Positions 9,016 through 18,305 of a stretch of 33,216 nt of DNA are shown here, in pieces. The position numbers and the translations under genes are program-made. The notes below the pieces were generated by a model. That model was not told the DNA's origin. It searched no databases and saw only the letters and a program-made list of their open reading frames with translations. Each line of letters starts with the position of its first letter. The first letter of the stretch is position 1. The stretch is from Alphaproteobacteria bacterium (GTDB lineage Bacteria; Pseudomonadota; Alphaproteobacteria; Rhizobiales; Rhizobiaceae). Location: assembly GCA_018829385.1 (NCBI GenBank), contig JAHJUC010000698.1:1-33216 (forward strand), given 5' to 3'.

Positions 9016-9681
9016 ATGTCAACCAGTCCCAAGTCCGCCCTGCTCGAGGAATATGCGCTCGTCGCCGGCGCTCTCTCCGCCCCGGCGCGGCTGTCGCTGC
9101 TCGAACAGCTGGCGCAGGGAGAGCGTGGCGTGGAAGCCCTGGCCGAGAAGACCGGCCTCAGCGTCGCCAACTGCTCGCAGCATCTGCAGCAGCTCCGCCG
9201 CGCAGCCCTTGTCACCAGCCGCCGCGACGGCAAGGCCGTGATCTACCGGCTGACGGACGCGAAGACGCTCGCGCTGATGGATCTCCTGCGTGTCGTGGCA
9301 GAGCGGAATCTGGCGCAAGTGGAACGCATTCTCCGCGGCCTCTCCGGGGGCGAAGACGCGCCCGAACCGGTCAGCCGCGAGGACCTGGCCGCCCGGCTTG
9401 CGGAAGGGGCGGTCACCGTCCTCGATGTGCGGCCCGCGGATGAATACGCCGCCGGACACATTCCGGGCGCGCTGAATGCGGCCCTGGCCGAGATCGAACG
9501 CATCATCCCTTCGCTCGAACGTGACGCCGAAATCGTGGCCTATTGCCGGGGGCCTTATTGCGTCTACGCGCACCAGGCCGTCGCCGCGTTGCGCAAGCAC
9601 GGCCTGAACGCTCGGCGGCTTGAAGGCGGACTGCCGGAATGGCGGGAGGACGGGCGCGAGGTGCGGACAGAAGCGAGCTGA
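9016..9681 (+). CDS. ArsR/SmtB-family regulator fused to C-terminal rhodanese domain
   Basis: 221 aa; APARLSLLEQLAQGERGVEALAEKTGLSVANCSQHLQQLRRAALVTSRRDGKAVIYRL then VTVLDVRPADEYAAGHIPGALN and YCRGPYCVYAHQAV. Confidence 0.93.
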   Translation: MSTSPKSALLEEYALVAGALSAPARLSLLEQLAQGERGVEALAEKTGLSVANCSQHLQQLRRAALVTSRRDGKAVIYRLTDAKTLALMDLLRVVAERNLAQVERILRGLSGGEDAPEPVSREDLAARLAEGAVTVLDVRPADEYAAGHIPGALNAALAEIERIIPSLERDAEIVAYCRGPYCVYAHQAVAALRKHGLNARRLEGGLPEWREDGREVRTEAS

Positions 9682-9690
9682 GCGTCACTC

Positions 9691-9707
9691 AGAGGTTCGA
9701 ATCCTCT
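9691..9707 (+). tRNA. tRNA T-arm-like 3' fragment (not a complete tRNA)
   Basis: AGAGG-TTCGAAT-CCTCT: 5-bp stem with 7-nt T-loop, followed by CCCGACT. No 5' portion; upstream DNA is the end of the previous CDS. Confidence 0.5.
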
Positions 9708-9719
9708 CCCGACTGTGTG

Positions 9720-9918
9720 ATGATGAGGCTCGAATTCGCCCATATCCATCCGTCAGATGACGGAAGTCTGCATGTCTGCCTGCTTGAGCCTGCCAGAACG
9801 GAAGCTGTCGCCAAGGTGTGGCCGAACGACATACCCTGGTGGTCAGCGGTGGCGCGCCGAAATCTTTCGTCATGGTCTACGGTCCGCACGACGAGGAGAA
9901 ACTGGAAACGACCTTAAG
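9720..9918 (+). pseudogene. frameshifted remnant of a luciferase-domain (DUF5519-like) protein
   Basis: Frame 1 MMRLEFAHIHPSDDGSLHVCLLEPARTEAVAK continues after a shift near 9815 as VAERHTLVVSGGAPKSFVMVYGPHDEEKLETTLS; the combined pattern resembles the GSLHMTLP...GW.E.HPLA...MVY.PRDEEELE layout of that family. Confidence 0.6.
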
Positions 9919-10100
9919 CGGGTCATCGCGGTCTCAGCGCTGGCGGAGGCTTGGAGATCCGTCTTGGATCATCGTGCAATACCGCAATTTGTCCAGAAAT
10001 GCGCAAATCGATGAGATTGTGGTAATCTAAGGTTCCTGGCCCGCTGCAGATCGAAAATGTTTCCGGATGTCTTCTGCCAAATGAAAGGTGCCTCAGGACG

Positions 10101-10502
10101 ATGAACCTACTATCGCTGTTTATGACACTTGCCGCCGCGTCGGTAGGGGGAGGTCTTTCGATATCGCCCGCAATGCCCGCGCATGTTGCTGCAAGCGTTG
10201 CAGAGCGCGGCGTTGCTTCCCGCGGAGTTGCGATGATATCTAGTGTTCGATCGAGGGGTCAGGATCGGCTCCTCGTTGCGGCTGAATTGGTGAAGAGAGG
10301 CGCGCCATCGGTCGCCGAACAAAATGGGCGGAATGCCAAGCCCGCATTGCGAAATAAGCCGTCGCCGGTCGGCCCCATCATCATCCCGGTTGGTCCAGAT
10401 CAGGGTCCGGCGGCGCCTCCGCGCCCCTTGCCGCCGCCACGGCCGCCAAATACATGCATTGGGCAGGTCTGTCCGCTGCCGGTTCCATATCCCAATTTGT
10501 AG
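10101..10502 (+). CDS. possible small exported Pro-rich protein
   Basis: 133 aa, signal-like N-terminus, C-terminal PPRPLPPPRPPNTCIGQVCPLPVPYPNL; no recognised family. Confidence 0.3.
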   Translation: MNLLSLFMTLAAASVGGGLSISPAMPAHVAASVAERGVASRGVAMISSVRSRGQDRLLVAAELVKRGAPSVAEQNGRNAKPALRNKPSPVGPIIIPVGPDQGPAAPPRPLPPPRPPNTCIGQVCPLPVPYPNL

Positions 10503-10757
10503 TGTCCGCGCACCATCTCCGCAGAGGATTAGGAGCCAAAAAAGAACTATCGGGACCATGCCGACTGATCGTCGGCGCATTCAACGAGGGCGATCGGGAG
10601 CTTGCATTTGACCGATGGGTCACGCCGGAACCTACAAAGTTCAAGCAAGACCGATAGCGGCGTGAAGTCCTCCCGCAGAATTGATGACGGATAGTGTATG
10701 CTCAATGGAACAACTTGCTCAGAATCCACTCGCAATAAGTCGCATGAGGAATGACGT

Positions 10758-11513
10758 ATGGCCATACAAACTGAACCACGCGCACCACGGCTTGCCGTCC
10801 TGATCGACGCCGACAACACATCGGCCAAGATCGTCGATGGCTTGTTCGAGGAGATAGCCAAGATCGGGGAGGCGAGCGTGCGGCGGATCTACGGCGATTT
10901 CGCCAGTCCTCGGTCCCGGGGCTGGACAGAGGTTCTGGCCCGCCATGCGATCATCCCGCAACAGCAATTTGCCTATACGAGCGGCAAGAACGCCTCGGAC
11001 ATCACCCTGGTCATCGACGCCATGGACCTTCTGCACAGCGGTCGCTTCGATGGGTTTTGCCTGGTCTCTTCCGACAGCGATTTCACTCGGCTCGCTTCCC
11101 GGATCCGGGAGCAGGGGGTCGATGTCTTCGGCTTCGGCGAGCAGAAGACGCCCGAGAGTTTCCGGCAGGCTTGCCGACGGTTCACCTACACGGAGAATCT
11201 GCTGCCCGATCTCGTATCCGACAACAGCGATGCCGCTGACGCGTCGAAATCGCTCCAACCGCCAAGTGCCGCGACACCGGTGTTGAGGAAGGTCATCACG
11301 CAAATGGACAGTGAAGACGGATGGGTTCCCCTTGGCGCGCTGGGAACGCAGCTGGCCAACCTCTCGTCAGACTTCGATCCCCGGACCTACGGGTTTCGCA
11401 AGCTGAGCGATCTCGTTCGCAAGTCCGGCGGCTTCGAGCTAGACCAGGGGGAAGGCAGAACCTTGCGCGTCCGCATGAAGCCGGCCGGCCGCAAGAAGGC
11501 CACGTCTGGTTAG
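10758..11513 (+). CDS. NYN-domain protein with C-terminal OST-HTH/LOTUS domain
   Basis: 251 aa; RLAVLIDADNTSAKIVDGLFEEIAKIGEASVRRIYGDF, SDITLVIDAMDLL, FCLVSSDSDFTRLASRIREQGVDVFGFGE; C-terminus DGWVPLGALGTQLANLSSDFDPRTYGFRKLSDLVRKSGGFELD. Confidence 0.9.
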   Translation: MAIQTEPRAPRLAVLIDADNTSAKIVDGLFEEIAKIGEASVRRIYGDFASPRSRGWTEVLARHAIIPQQQFAYTSGKNASDITLVIDAMDLLHSGRFDGFCLVSSDSDFTRLASRIREQGVDVFGFGEQKTPESFRQACRRFTYTENLLPDLVSDNSDAADASKSLQPPSAATPVLRKVITQMDSEDGWVPLGALGTQLANLSSDFDPRTYGFRKLSDLVRKSGGFELDQGEGRTLRVRMKPAGRKKATSG

Positions 11514-11613
11514 CCAATGGCTTACGTGTGACTGGCAACGGCCGGACCGTGACCTTCCTGGACCCGCCGTTGTCCGTAGGGTAGTGTCCTCGCGCAATCG
11601 GCATCGGCTCTAT

Positions 11614-13050
11614 ATGGCACCGAAAACGACACTCAACGCGAAGAACCTGGAAGCGATCGGCACGGCACGACTTGCCGAGCTGTTGATCGAGATCAGCACC
11701 GGCAGTGCTGCCCACAAGCGACGACTGAGAATGGAACTTGCGGGCAATCAAGGTGGCGCCGAGGTTGCACGCGAAGTCCGGAAACGGCTCGTGAGCATTT
11801 CGCGCGCCCGCACATTCATCAATTGGCGCAAGGTGAAGGCGCTCAGGAAGGATCTTGAGACGCAGCGGATGGCGATCGTCGAGACCCTCGCAGCCGATGA
11901 TCCGGCGGAAGCCTTCGAGCTTATCTGGCAGTTCCTGGCTCTGGGCGATTCGATCTTCGCCCGATCTGACGACGGCAGCGGCTCTCTGATCGAGAGTTTC
12001 CATCAGGCTTGCACGGATGCTGGCGTGATTGCCAAGCTGGCCCGTATGAGTGCCGATGTCCTGGCCGACAAGATTTTCTCCGCGTTGCAGGACAATGGTT
12101 ACGGGCAATATGACCGGCTGATCGCGGCGATGGTGCCGGCGCTCGGCAAGGACGGGTTGGAACAGCTCAAGGCCCTGTTCGAGCAATGGGCGAGGGAGCC
12201 ATTGGAGAAGCCAGCGGAGCACGACCGGCAGGTCATCGGCTGGAGCAGCAATGGGCCGGTCCATGAGGACGAGATCTACGGCAATCATCGGGAGCTGACC
12301 GTCCGTATCGCCTTGCAGGAAATCGCCGATGCCCTCGGCGACGTCGACGCCTATATCGCTCAGCAACCGGAGGCCACCCGCAAGGCGCCTATGGTTGCGG
12401 CGGATATTGCCACTCGTCTGCTTGCGGCTGGACGAGCAGATGAGGCTCTTGTTGCCCTGGACCGGGTGGACACGCGGGGCCGGTCCGATGTTCCTTTCGA
12501 ATGGCAACTGGCTCGCGTCAAAACGCTCGAAGCCCTGGGGCGCGGTGAGGAGGCGCAGGCCTACAGATGGAAGTGCTTCGAGCAGTCACTGAACGACAAG
12601 CACCTGCGCGACTTCCTGCGCCACTTGCCTGACTTCGATGACATCGAGGCCGAGGAAAGGGCATACGGCTACGCTCAGGCTTTCCCGGACGTTCACAGGG
12701 CTCTCGCCTTTTTCCTTCGCTGGCCGTCACTGGAAGAGGCCGCCAAGCTCGTCACTGCTCGGCAGGCTGAACTCGATGGCAACCTCTATGAACTGATGAC
12801 GCCGGCCGCCGAGCCCCTGCAGGAGAAATATCCGCTCGCGGCGATCATCTTGTTGCGCTCGATGATCGATTTCACTCTCGATCACGCGCGATCCAGCCGA
12901 TACAAGCACGCGGCGCGGCATCTTGCTGAATGTGGAGCTCTTGCTCCGCACGTTGATGATTACGACAGCGCCGAGTCCCACGACGCTTACGTGGCAAGGC
13001 TCAAATACCAGCACGGCAAGAAGCAGGGATTCTGGAAACACCTGGACTAG
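11614..13050 (+). CDS. DUF6880-like protein
   Basis: Start at ATG 11614 (MAPKTTLNAKNLEAIGTARLAELLIEISTGSAAHKRRLRMELAG); long helical protein ending near YKHAARHLAECGAL...HDAYVARLKYQHGKKQGFWKHLD. Confidence 0.75.
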   Translation: MAPKTTLNAKNLEAIGTARLAELLIEISTGSAAHKRRLRMELAGNQGGAEVAREVRKRLVSISRARTFINWRKVKALRKDLETQRMAIVETLAADDPAEAFELIWQFLALGDSIFARSDDGSGSLIESFHQACTDAGVIAKLARMSADVLADKIFSALQDNGYGQYDRLIAAMVPALGKDGLEQLKALFEQWAREPLEKPAEHDRQVIGWSSNGPVHEDEIYGNHRELTVRIALQEIADALGDVDAYIAQQPEATRKAPMVAADIATRLLAAGRADEALVALDRVDTRGRSDVPFEWQLARVKTLEALGRGEEAQAYRWKCFEQSLNDKHLRDFLRHLPDFDDIEAEERAYGYAQAFPDVHRALAFFLRWPSLEEAAKLVTARQAELDGNLYELMTPAAEPLQEKYPLAAIILLRSMIDFTLDHARSSRYKHAARHLAECGALAPHVDDYDSAESHDAYVARLKYQHGKKQGFWKHLD

Positions 13051-13209
13051 ATAGTCCACCCCGACAATTGGCCTCTGCCGGAGTCCTCCGACATATGGGA
13101 AGGGGGCCGATTGAGAGAAGCCGGTTTGACCGGGCCGTTTGCTCCACATCAAGGCCAGGCATTGAGCAATATTGCAATCTGTTTCGTTACACGGCAGCAT
13201 TTTGGAGGC

Positions 13210-14070
13210 ATGGAGATGGAAGACGCTCAGCATCCCGGACCCAGACGCCCGGTCCCGTTTTCGGCGTTGCTGCCCTTCTTCTCCATCACCTTTGCGGTCG
13301 CGTGGGGGCTGATCGGATTTTATATCCTTTACCCGGAGACGGCCACTGCCCGGTTTGGCGAGATCAGCGGCTCGCATCCGGTTTTCTTCCTGGCCACATG
13401 GGCGCCCGCGATTTCGGCGTTCATGGCCGTGTTCTTTTTCGCCGGGCTGGCAGGCGTCCGGGCATTTCTGTCGCGCCTTCTGATCTGGCGGCAGTCAGCA
13501 GGGTGGGTCGCCTTCATCCTGATCGGCCTGCCGTCTGTCTTCATCGTCGGGTCGCTGATCAAGGGCGGCCCGGTGTTGGCCCCGATGCCACCGGACGGGG
13601 CAGGCGCGATGGTTGCCATTCTGTTCATGATGCTGTTCCTGGGGCCGATCGAGGAAATTGGCTGGCGCGGCGTAGCGCAGCCACTGCTGCAGCGTCACAT
13701 GGCGCCAATCTGGGCCGGGTTGCTGATCGGAGCCGTCTGGGGCATCTGGCACCTGCCGGCGTTCGCCCTCGCGGGGACCGTCTTTGGCGGTTGGAGCTTC
13801 TGGCCGTTCTTCATCGGCAACGTCACGCTCGGGGTGCTGGTGACACCGATCCTCAATCGGGGGCGAGGCAGCCTGCTTTGGCCGATGCTGTTTCACTGGC
13901 AATTGATCAATCCGTTCTGGCCCGACGCACAGCCGTGGGACACGTGGATCCTCGTCGCAGTGGCGTTCGTGGTCATCTGGTGGAATCGCGACAGCATGTT
14001 CACCTGCAAAAGCGCGGTCACCGACGTAATCCCGAGAATGGGCAATGGGGAACTCGAGCAGGCGAAGTGA
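13210..14070 (+). CDS. CPBP-family intramembrane metalloprotease
   Basis: GPIEEIGWRGVAQPLLQ and GAVWGIWHLPAF motifs in a multi-TM protein; start ATG 13210 preferred over 13111. Confidence 0.85.
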   Translation: MEMEDAQHPGPRRPVPFSALLPFFSITFAVAWGLIGFYILYPETATARFGEISGSHPVFFLATWAPAISAFMAVFFFAGLAGVRAFLSRLLIWRQSAGWVAFILIGLPSVFIVGSLIKGGPVLAPMPPDGAGAMVAILFMMLFLGPIEEIGWRGVAQPLLQRHMAPIWAGLLIGAVWGIWHLPAFALAGTVFGGWSFWPFFIGNVTLGVLVTPILNRGRGSLLWPMLFHWQLINPFWPDAQPWDTWILVAVAFVVIWWNRDSMFTCKSAVTDVIPRMGNGELEQAK

Positions 14071-14151
14071 GCCGTCGCTCTTCACAAGTGCTCATGACAT
14101 TGGCACCGGAGCTGTCTGGCAGGCTCGGCATGATTTACCGTGACCGCGCTG

Positions 14152-15168
14152 TCAGGCGGCATTACCCTGACGTCCCCGCAGACGATCGCCACGCACCAGG
14201 AACCGCAGCCAGAGAGGTTCGGCCGCGAGCGGCGTCTCGGGCGGGCCCTGGCGTTGCGCATGGATGTGCAGATGCGGCTCGGTGCTGTTGCCCGAATTGC
14301 CCACCTGCGCCACTGGATCGCCGGCCGCGACGCGCTCGCCGGCGGCGACGCGCACGCTCCCCTGGCGCAAGTGGGCCATGACGATCACCGCATCCCCGCA
14401 CCGCAGCAGCACATGGTTGCCGAGCTTCCGATCCGCGTCACTCTCGGGCACGTGCAGGTCGGGCATCGCGTTCTCGACGGCGATCGCCTCGCCGTCGCAC
14501 GGGGCCACCAGGTCGGCGCCGAAGATCGCGTATCTGGCGGGATCGGCGGGCTGCAAACCGTCCGCACGAAGCCCCCAGTGTCCCGTTCCGAAGAAATCCA
14601 CCGCATAGGACTGCCCGCGCCAGTTCCCGAAACGCTCAATTTCAGGGTCGAGCGTTTTTAGATGGCCATTGAGCTGCTCGATCCCGCCGCCATGCCCGAC
14701 CAGAAAGTGACCATCCAGGAATGGGTTCTCGATATCGACCACCGGTCCGGGCGGCACGCGTCCGGCCTCAATGACCCGCGCGGAATAAAAACCGCCAACG
14801 CCAATCAGGACCAGCCCAAGCACCGCGCCTGCCCAGCCACCGGCGGAGGCCGGCCAGGCGGGCACTCCTCCCGATCGGGCGGCAGCCAGGACCTGGACCA
14901 GGATTGCAACGGCAAACAGGCCCCAGTAGACGTTCGGCAGCCACCAGCCAGGAACTGCCCATTGCGCCACACGCGACATGGCAAACAGAAACAAGGCCGT
15001 CCCGGTGGCGGCTGTCGCGAGAGTTGCCCAACTGGTTCCCGGCACGAACGCAAGCCAGCCAAGCAGACAGATCAGCAGCAGAACCTGGATCAACAGAACG
15101 GGTAGCAGAAGTGAAATGGCCTGATCTCCGGGCAAACTCAGGATTGGGGCGGTGAAATGATACCTCAA
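14152..15168 (-). CDS. membrane protein with M23 (LytM-like) peptidase domain
   Basis: 338 aa; N-terminal TM segments; GNHVLLRCGDAVIVMAHLRQGSVRVAAGERVAAGDPVAQVGNSGNSTEPHLHIHAQ. Confidence 0.88.
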   Translation of the reverse strand: MRYHFTAPILSLPGDQAISLLLPVLLIQVLLLICLLGWLAFVPGTSWATLATAATGTALFLFAMSRVAQWAVPGWWLPNVYWGLFAVAILVQVLAAARSGGVPAWPASAGGWAGAVLGLVLIGVGGFYSARVIEAGRVPPGPVVDIENPFLDGHFLVGHGGGIEQLNGHLKTLDPEIERFGNWRGQSYAVDFFGTGHWGLRADGLQPADPARYAIFGADLVAPCDGEAIAVENAMPDLHVPESDADRKLGNHVLLRCGDAVIVMAHLRQGSVRVAAGERVAAGDPVAQVGNSGNSTEPHLHIHAQRQGPPETPLAAEPLWLRFLVRGDRLRGRQGNAA

Positions 15169-15190
15169 TTTATGTTGAAAGTGACAACGG

Positions 15191-15418
15191 TTACCGATCT
15201 GCCCGAAATCGATGAGGTTTGTGACGCTGATAGGCTTTCACATCCTGTTCTTCAAATGGCAGATTAACCTTTCTGCCGGTTGTCAGAAAGCGCACTGCGA
15301 GCAAAGCCTCAAGGTTCGCCTCGAACATGACCGGGAGCGATTTCTCGACCTGGACGGCTGTTCCCGGCAGCTCCGCCACGCCATCCTCGCCGAACTGAAA
15401 CAGTTTGAAATCGCTCAC
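15191..15418 (-). pseudogene. truncated N-terminus of a NucS-like nuclease / DUF5655-type protein
   Basis: MSDFKLFQFGEDGVAELPGTAVQVEKSLPVMFEANLEALLAVRFLTT resembles the start of that family (MSDIKLF...LEKPLQ.LIE.NLE.LLGVRFLATEYSTGK); the tail diverges at once and stops at 75 aa. Confidence 0.55.
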
Positions 15419-15549
15419 GTCTCACTCCACGCTTCATCACCAGAAATTGCAGCTGAATTACCATTCGCCTCAGCCCGCATGTCCAGCTAAATTGCCCTGG
15501 CGCTCTGATTTGATACTGTGGGCGCAAAGCATGGCGAGGAACGCATAAC

Positions 15550-17040
15550 GTGACCACTCTGACCCTATCGCAGCTGGAGACCCATCTCTGGCGTGCGGCG
15601 GACATTCTGCGCGGATCGATCGATTCCGGTGATTACAAGCATTACATTTTTGGTCTCTTGTTCTTCAAGCGGCTCTCGGATGTCTGGCAGGAGGAGTATG
15701 AGGAGCGGCTGGCGCGCTATGGCGACGCGGAGATCGCCGCCGACCCCGAGGAGCATCGCTTCGACATCCCCAAGGGGCATTTCTGGGGCGATGTGCGCAA
15801 GCACCCCACCGACATCGGCACGCATCTGAACAGGGCGTTCCACTTTATCGAAGACGCGAACATGAAGCTGCGCGGCGTCTTCCAGGATGTCGATTTCAAC
15901 AACAAGGAGCGCTTTCCCGATGCGATGCTGGAAAAGCTGCTGCAGCATTTCGAGACCTAACGACTGCGCAAATCCGATGTCGAGCCGGATGTGCTCGGGC
16001 AGGCATATGAATACCTGATCGCGCAGTTTGCCGACGATGCCGGCAAGAAGGGCGGCGAGTTCTACACGCCGAAGATGGTCGTGCGGCTGATCGTCGAGTG
16101 CCTGAAGCCGGGAGAAGGCATGTCGATCTACGACCCGACCTGCGGTTCGGGCGGCATGCTGCTCGAGGCCGTGCATCACCTGGAGCGCCAGGGCAAGAAC
16201 CCGAAGAGCCTGTCGCTGTTCGGCCAGGAGAAGAATCTCAACACCTGGGCCATCTGCCAGATGAACCTGTTTCTGCACGACATCGACGATGCGAAAGTCG
16301 CGCGCGGCGATACGCGGCTGGAACCGAAGCACCTGACAGGCGAGGGTGTGAAGGCGATCCGCACCTTCGACCGGGTGCTGGCCAACCCGCCGTTCTCACT
16401 GAAGAGCTGGGGCCATGATGTCTGGAGCCAGGGCGATGCCTATGGCCGCGACCGCTATGGCTGCCCGCCGAAGAGCTACGGCGATCTCGCCTTCGTGCAG
16501 CACATGGTGGCGAGCCTGAAGGAAGACGGAGTCTGCGGCGTGGTGCTGCCACACGGCGTGCTGTTTCGCGGCGGCGCGGAAGGCCGGATCCGCGAGGGGC
16601 TGATCCGTGACGACCTGGTCGAGGCGGTGATCGGGTTGGCGCCCAACCTGTTCTATGGCGCCGGCATTCCGGCCTGCATCCTGATCCTGCGCAAAACGAA
16701 GCCGGCAGTGCACAAGGGCAGGATCCTGATCGTCAACGGAGCGGAGCAGTTCGTCGAAGGCAAGGCGCAGAACCATCTGTCGGAGGCCAATGTCGCCACG
16801 CTGGCAAAGGCCTATGGCGACTTTACTGACACCGACCGGTTGGCGCGGGTGGTTCCTGTCAGCGAGATCGAGGCGAACGACATCAATCTCAACATCAGCC
16901 GCTATGTGCATCTGAGCGAGGAGGCCGAAGAGGTCGATGTCGCGGCGGAAGTGGAGAAGCTGGTCGCGCTTCAGGCTGAGCGTGACGCGGCGGAAGCGCG
17001 GATGATGGGCTTTCTGCGGGAGCTTGGTTATGTCGCGTGA
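15550..17040 (+). pseudogene. hsdM: type I restriction-modification methyltransferase subunit HsdM, split by an in-frame TAA at 15958-15960
   Basis: 15550-15957 encodes the N-terminal helical domain (LETHLWRAADILRGSIDSGDYKHYIFGLLFFKRLSDVW...LLQHFET); the same frame continues RLRKSDVEPDVLGQAYEYLIAQFADDAGKKGGEFYTPKMVV, DPTCGSGGMLLEA, LANPPFSLKSWG. Confidence 0.9.
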
Positions 17041-18298
17041 ATTACCTTGGGAGCGCCTTGGGAACCTGGCCACGGTCAAAGCTGGCGCGACACCGGCACG
17101 AAAAAACGGGGACCGCTTTTACATCGGGGGCACCATAAACTGGGTCAAGACCGGGGACCTCAATAACGGTCGGCTTTACGCTACGGAAGAGCGAGTAACA
17201 GAAGAGGCTGTCAACGAAACATCACTGTCTGTTCACCCACCGGGCACCGTTCTCGTCGCCATGTATGGTGGGCTCCAACAAATCGGTCGGTCCGCCTTGC
17301 TCGAATGCCCGGCGACGACCAATCAAGCCATTTCAGCTTTGATTCCGGATCGAAACAAAATGCTGGGCGAATTCCTAAACTATTGCCTGGTCTCATTGCG
17401 TCCCAACTGGAGAAAGGTCGCGGCTAGTAGCAGGAAGGATCCGAACATCACGAAGCAGGATGTTCTTGATTTCCAGGTGCCTGTCCCCCCACTCCACGAA
17501 CAGCGCCGCATCGCCGAAATCCTGTCCAGCGTCGATGAGGCCATTGCGGCGACGCGGGCGGTGATCGAGCAGACCAGAAAGGTCAAGCAGGGCGTGCTGG
17601 AACGCCTGCTCACCAAAGGCATCGGCTACACGCGCTTCAAGCAGACGGAGATCGGGGAGATTCCGGAGGGGTGGCAGAGTCCGAAGGTCGCCGATGTGGC
17701 TTCGGTCAAGGGCGGTAAACGTATGCCGGCCGGGAGACCCTTCGCAGATTGTAAGACCGACCATCCGTATGTCCGCGTTAGCGACTTTCGCGAGGGTTCT
17801 ATCGATAAAAGTAGCCTGGTCTATGTTCTGCCTGAGGATCAAAAGCTTATCGCGCGGTATACAATCTCAGCCCGTGACGTATACATATCCATCGCCGGGA
17901 CGATTGGAGTTTCCGGTATGGTCCCCGCCGATCTAGATGGTGCCCAGCTGACCGAAAATGCTGCAAAGATAAGCGTTCACAGCGAAGCGCATCTAATGCC
18001 AGAATTCCTTTCGTTGCTCATACCTTCGCGGATTGTTCAAGAACAGATCGCGGCTGTAAAAGGCGTTGGAGGAGGAGTGCCAAAACTTGCACTGTTTCGT
18101 ATCGAGGGCTTGTCAATTCCCGTGCCACCCCGTGAGGAACAGGAGCAGATTGTTCAGCGCTCTTCATCGATCAATGAAGCACTCGTTTCTGCGAACTCGT
18201 CGCTAAGCACGCTACTCGCCACGAAATCCGCGCTGATGTCCGACCTTCTCACCGGCCGCAAACGCGTCACCGGCGCATTGCCGATGGCAGCGGAGTGA
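17030..18298 (+). CDS. hsdS: type I restriction-modification specificity subunit HsdS
   Basis: Two target-recognition-domain halves, each followed by a PPLHEQRRIAEILSSVDEAI / PPREEQEQIVQRSSSINEAL conserved region; overlaps the hsdM end. Confidence 0.92.
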   Translation: MSRELPWERLGNLATVKAGATPARKNGDRFYIGGTINWVKTGDLNNGRLYATEERVTEEAVNETSLSVHPPGTVLVAMYGGLQQIGRSALLECPATTNQAISALIPDRNKMLGEFLNYCLVSLRPNWRKVAASSRKDPNITKQDVLDFQVPVPPLHEQRRIAEILSSVDEAIAATRAVIEQTRKVKQGVLERLLTKGIGYTRFKQTEIGEIPEGWQSPKVADVASVKGGKRMPAGRPFADCKTDHPYVRVSDFREGSIDKSSLVYVLPEDQKLIARYTISARDVYISIAGTIGVSGMVPADLDGAQLTENAAKISVHSEAHLMPEFLSLLIPSRIVQEQIAAVKGVGGGVPKLALFRIEGLSIPVPPREEQEQIVQRSSSINEALVSANSSLSTLLATKSALMSDLLTGRKRVTGALPMAAE

Positions 18299-18305
18299 GC
18301 GCGCC

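Noticed and set aside
11296-12507. 403-aa minus-strand ORF
   Set aside because: Antisense to the NYN end and DUF6880-like gene; no domain recognised.
13068-14381. 437-aa plus-strand ORF
   Set aside because: Out-of-frame shadow of the CPBP protease and antisense to the M23 gene.
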